From NCBI GenBank assembly GCA_003167475.1, contig PMTB01000231.1, positions 1 to 8,908 on the forward strand: a DNA stretch of 8,908 bases, given 5' to 3'. Shown one piece after another: positions 6,351 through 8,908 of the stretch; the first letter of the stretch is position 1; each line of letters opens with the position of its first letter. The notes under the pieces were generated by a model. That model had not been told where the DNA came from, did no database searches, and saw nothing but the letters and a program-made list of their open reading frames with translations. Made by a program: the position numbers and the translations under genes. The DNA is from a candidate division FCPU426 bacterium. GTDB taxonomy: Bacteria > Oederibacteriota > PGYV01 > Palsa-1178.

Positions 6351-6926
6351 ATGGCGTCTTTAAAAGGCACACAGACCGAAAAAAACCTGCTCGCTTCGTT
6401 CGCGGGCGAATCACAAGCCAGGAACCGTTACACGTATTTCGCCTCAGTGGCAAAAAAAGAGGGTTATGAGCAGATTTCCGCCATATTCCTTGAGACCGCT
6501 GAAAATGAGAAGGAACACGCGAAAAGGTTCTTTAATTTCCTTGAAGGCGGCATGGTGGAGATCACGGCCATGTACCCGGCCGGAACCATAAGCACGACCC
6601 TCGAGAATTTAAAGGCCGCGGCCGCAGGGGAACACGAGGAACATACAAAACTTTATCCCCAGATGGCAGCTGTAGCCGAAGAGGAAGGCTTTAAGGATGT
6701 GGCTTCGGCGTACAAGTATATAACCAAAGTGGAAGTAGAGCACGAGAAACGGTACCTTAAGCTGATTGAAAATGTTGATAAAAAAGAGGTATTCTCAAAA
6801 GGCACGAAGGTTAAATGGGTTTGCAAGAACTGCGGTTACGTGCATGAAGGCACGGACGCCATGGAAAAATGCCCGGCATGCCTGCACCCTAAGGCGTACT
6901 TTGAAATAAAAGCCGAGAATTACTAA
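6351..6926 (+). CDS. rbr: Rubrerythrin, peroxide reductase
   Basis: The 191-residue protein has the classic order: an N-terminal ferritin-like diiron four-helix bundle (about 1-145) and a C-terminal rubredoxin domain (about 153-191). Diiron ligands are E20, E53, H56, E94, E97, E128 and H131; up to residue 97 the numbering is identical to the Desulfovibrio vulgaris protein. The rubredoxin iron is held by C158/C161 (VCKNCGY) and C174/C177 (KCPACLH). It reduces hydrogen peroxide to water in the cytoplasm with electrons from NAD(P)H via rubredoxin-type carriers. AGGAGG (6338-6343) lies seven bases before the ATG. It follows the superoxide reductase gene, whose product it would remove, and ends in a strong terminator. 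No promoter or PerR box of its own is evident in the 52 bases after the repeat. Confidence 0.95.
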   Translation: MASLKGTQTEKNLLASFAGESQARNRYTYFASVAKKEGYEQISAIFLETAENEKEHAKRFFNFLEGGMVEITAMYPAGTISTTLENLKAAAAGEHEEHTKLYPQMAAVAEEEGFKDVASAYKYITKVEVEHEKRYLKLIENVDKKEVFSKGTKVKWVCKNCGYVHEGTDAMEKCPACLHPKAYFEIKAENY

Positions 6927-6934
6927 TATATAAA

Positions 6935-6971
6935 CCGCTGGCGGGCCGTAAACGGCCCGCCAGCGGGTTTT
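6935..6971 (+). terminator. Rho-independent terminator after rubrerythrin
   Basis: CCGCTGGCGGGCCGT (6935-6949) is perfectly complementary to ACGGCCCGCCAGCGG (6952-6966). This gives a GC-rich stem of 14-15 bp with a TAAA-type loop, followed by G and TTTT (6968-6971). It lies nine bases after the rbr stop and ends 26 bases before the next start, so it marks the end of the oxygen-defence transcript. The oxidoreductase gene would then need its own promoter or read-through, yet there is little room for a promoter here. Confidence 0.92.
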
Positions 6972-6997
6972 AAATAATCTTCGATGAGGTGCGTTAT

Positions 6998-8728
6998 ATG
7001 GGAAAAAAAAGCCTGAAGAAAAAGGCCGGGGTTAAAAAGGCCGCAACAGTATCAAATGAACTTATAATAGTCCTTGCCGGCGAAGCCGGACAGGGCATAC
7101 AATCCATAGAAACGATACTTGTCGGTGTGATAAAGAACGACGGGTTTAATGTTTTTGCAACAAAGGAATACATGTCAAGGGTAAGGGGCGGCGTAAATAC
7201 CACCGAGATCAGGGTCTCGTCGGAACCGGTCAGGAGCCACACCGACAGGATAGACCTGCTCATCCCGTTAAATGACGAATCCATCGGCCACCTGGAAAAA
7301 AGGATAAACCCATTTACCGCGATAATCGGGGATAGCACGCAGGTGCATCATGACAAACTTATAAACATTCCTTTTCAGCGCATCGCAAGCGAATTCGGCA
7401 ACCCCATTTACGCCAATACCGTTGCTGTAGGCACCATATGCGGCATACTGAAAGTTTTCGAGGACAGATTGTATACCGATATAAAGGCGAAATTCATCTC
7501 AAAAGGCGAGGATGTCGCGTCAAAGAACGTTGACGCGGCAAAAAGCGGTTATGCCATCGGCCGCGAGCTGCTTAAGAACGGTATTGTAAAATGTGACATA
7601 AAAAAAGACACTTCCATAAAGAGTGATATATTGCTTAACGGGTCCGAGGCGGTCGCGCTCGGCGCACTGGCCGGCGGCTGCGACAGCGTATTTGCCTATC
7701 CCATGACGCCGGGTACGGGCGTATTTACCGCGCTCGCCGGATATTCCAATAAAATGGGGCTGGTAGTGGAACAGGTTGAGGACGAGATAGGTGTTATGAA
7801 TATGGCGCTCGGAAGCTGGTACGCCGGCGGCCGCGCCTTAGTTTCAACTTCAGGCGGCGGGTTCGCCCTTATGACAGAGGCGGTGTCGCTTGCCGGCGCC
7901 ATAGAATCGCCGGCTGTAATACACCTCGCGCAGAGGCCGGGGCCGGCAACGGGGCTCCCGACAAGGACGGAACAGGCCGACCTGAATATGGCCATGCACG
8001 CGGGCCATGGTTTTTTCCCACGCATCATTCTTTCGCCCGGCGATGTAAAGGAAGCGTTCTACCTTTCCCAGAAAGCGTTCAACCTGGCCGACAAGTTCCA
8101 GGTGCCGGTTTTCATACTTACCGACCAGTACTTTACTGATTCATATTACAATATACCCAAATTAAAAACAGACGGACTTGTTGTGGAAAGACATATAGTT
8201 GAAACCGGCGCGGCTTACAAAAGATACGCGCTGACGAAGGACGGCATATCCCCCAGGGGAATACCGGGTTTTGGATCCGGGACTGTCTGCGTTGATTCCG
8301 ACGAGCATGACGAGGAAGGCCGGATCACCGAGGACCTCGACGGAGTGCGGAAAGTCATGGCTGATAAAAGGATGAAGAAACATTTGCAGGTAAAAAAAGC
8401 CGTTTTAAAACCTGTTTTGTTGGGGCCGAAAAAATATAAAAATCTGATAGTAAGCTGGGGATCAAACTACAATACGATAATTGAGGCGATAAAAATTACA
8501 GGAAAGAAAGATACGGCTTTTATACATTTTCCGCAGGTATATCCTTTGCCGAAAGAAACAGCCGGCTACCTGAAAAAGGCAAAGAACCTGATACTGGTGG
8601 AAAACAACCAGACAGGGCAGCTGGGCGACCTGATAAAGCTAGAGACAGGTATAGATATAAAGAACAGGGTGCTGAAATACAATGGCATGCCGTTTTCTGT
8701 GGAAGAGATTGTGAAGGCGATAGGTTAA
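6998..8728 (+). CDS. korA: 2-oxoacid:ferredoxin oxidoreductase, gamma-alpha fused subunit (KorA-type)
   Basis: The 576-residue protein begins with a lysine-rich stretch of about 17 residues, then a gamma-type domain (about 20-195) with LAGEAGQG (26-33). The alpha (pyrimidine-binding) domain follows from about 205, with YPMTPGTG (234-241), VEDE (260-263) and RPGPATGLPTRTEQADL (313-328). A C-terminal transketolase-like domain lies at about 475-576. This order is that of KorA-type subunits, which with a TPP- and iron-sulfur-binding beta subunit (KorB) convert a 2-oxoacid, usually 2-oxoglutarate, plus CoA into acyl-CoA, CO2 and reduced ferredoxin. The beta gene is not in the window and would be expected after base 8908. 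Substrate is not certain from alpha alone. ATG 6998 was chosen because GAGG (6986-6989) lies eight bases upstream; a GTG at 6989 would overlap that site and add three residues. Confidence 0.9.
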   Translation: MGKKSLKKKAGVKKAATVSNELIIVLAGEAGQGIQSIETILVGVIKNDGFNVFATKEYMSRVRGGVNTTEIRVSSEPVRSHTDRIDLLIPLNDESIGHLEKRINPFTAIIGDSTQVHHDKLINIPFQRIASEFGNPIYANTVAVGTICGILKVFEDRLYTDIKAKFISKGEDVASKNVDAAKSGYAIGRELLKNGIVKCDIKKDTSIKSDILLNGSEAVALGALAGGCDSVFAYPMTPGTGVFTALAGYSNKMGLVVEQVEDEIGVMNMALGSWYAGGRALVSTSGGGFALMTEAVSLAGAIESPAVIHLAQRPGPATGLPTRTEQADLNMAMHAGHGFFPRIILSPGDVKEAFYLSQKAFNLADKFQVPVFILTDQYFTDSYYNIPKLKTDGLVVERHIVETGAAYKRYALTKDGISPRGIPGFGSGTVCVDSDEHDEEGRITEDLDGVRKVMADKRMKKHLQVKKAVLKPVLLGPKKYKNLIVSWGSNYNTIIEAIKITGKKDTAFIHFPQVYPLPKETAGYLKKAKNLILVENNQTGQLGDLIKLETGIDIKNRVLKYNGMPFSVEEIVKAIG

Positions 8729-8732
8729 GGAT

Positions 8733-8901
8733 AAGTTTTTAAGCCAAAAGCCAAAAGACAAAAGTAAAGTTGTAAGGCAAGTAGGCAAGTAGGCAAGTAA
8801 GGCAAGTAAGGAAAGTAAGGCAAGTAAGTTGGCACTACTAAACAACTTGACAACTTGAAGACAACTTTACTTTTGTCTTTTGGCTTTTGGCTTAACAACT
8901 T
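8733..8901. repeat. Long-armed inverted repeat element, copy 2
   Basis: Bases 8740-8773 and 8861-8894 are perfect reverse complements over 34 bases. With one mismatch the pairing extends to 41 bases (8733-8773 with 8861-8901). The arms are those of the element at 6154-6298, but the 87-base loop is unrelated to the loop there; it starts with a tandem array and ends with three CAACTT words (8843-8868). It begins five bases after the korA stop. Identical arms with different loops suggest a repeat family whose ends are conserved and whose centre is free to change. Confidence 0.85.
8774..8825 (+). repeat. Short tandem array of AAGGCAAGT-type units inside the copy 2 loop
   Basis: Six head-to-tail units fill 8774-8825. 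They read AAGGCAAGT, AGGCAAGT, AGGCAAGT, AAGGCAAGT, AAGGAAAGT and AAGGCAAGT, so unit length is 8 or 9 bases and one unit carries a C-to-A change. The array sits directly inside the left arm of the inverted repeat. Such arrays commonly change copy number by slippage. No coding role is seen. Confidence 0.85.
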
Positions 8902-8908
8902 AACAACG

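Noticed and set aside
7696..8028. Minus-strand 110-residue frame
   Set aside because: Shadow of the highly conserved alpha domain of the oxidoreductase gene; long because of GC-rich codon structure on the other strand.
8639..8845. Minus-strand 68-residue leucine-rich frame resembling a membrane peptide
   Set aside because: Its hydrophobic LLALLSLLALLAYL run is just the reverse translation of the AAGGCAAGT tandem array.

Overview
The window reads as part of a chromosome from a strictly anaerobic or microaerophilic bacterium. All seven recognisable genes lie on the + strand. Their content is typical of anaerobes: superoxide reductase, flavodiiron protein, rubrerythrin, a ferredoxin-dependent 2-oxoacid oxidoreductase and a membrane polyferredoxin. 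Base composition is close to half GC, with frequent AGG (Arg) and ATA (Ile) codons and several families of dispersed intergenic palindromic repeats. That resembles various uncultured or deep-branching anaerobic lineages, but the sequence alone does not place the organism, and no phylum is asserted here.

Layout. Bases 2-2184 hold the end of a DUF362-family gene overlapping by one base a six-cluster, NapH/NapG-like membrane polyferredoxin; together they look like a redox membrane module. A 257-base gap carries a palindromic repeat (2247-2410). Bases 2442-3605 encode an NADH:rubredoxin-reductase-like flavoprotein. A 403-base gap (3606-4008) carries a second palindromic element and then a sigma70-type promoter overlapping a perfect 7-1-7 PerR/Fur operator. 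That operator precedes perR (4009-4479), fprA (4522-5703) and desulfoferrodoxin/superoxide reductase (5750-6130), which are tightly spaced and read as one operon. After a third kind of repeat (6154-6298) comes rubrerythrin (6351-6926), closed by a strong intrinsic terminator (6935-6971). The last gene (6998-8728) is a gamma-alpha fused subunit of a 2-oxoacid:ferredoxin oxidoreductase. It is followed by a second copy of the third repeat (8733-8901), whose loop contains a short tandem array.

How the genes fit together. The central block is an oxygen-defence island. Superoxide reductase turns superoxide into peroxide, rubrerythrin reduces peroxide to water, and FprA reduces O2 (or NO). The upstream flavoprotein is a candidate NADH-side electron donor through rubredoxin, and PerR is the likely peroxide-sensing repressor. 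Metal ligands of PerR, FprA, SOR and rubrerythrin are all intact by inspection. No stand-alone rubredoxin gene is present in the window.

The enzymes are well known. The less explained material is intergenic: three palindromic element types, one of them a two-copy family with near-identical long arms and unrelated loops, and a short minus-strand ORF next to the perR promoter region.
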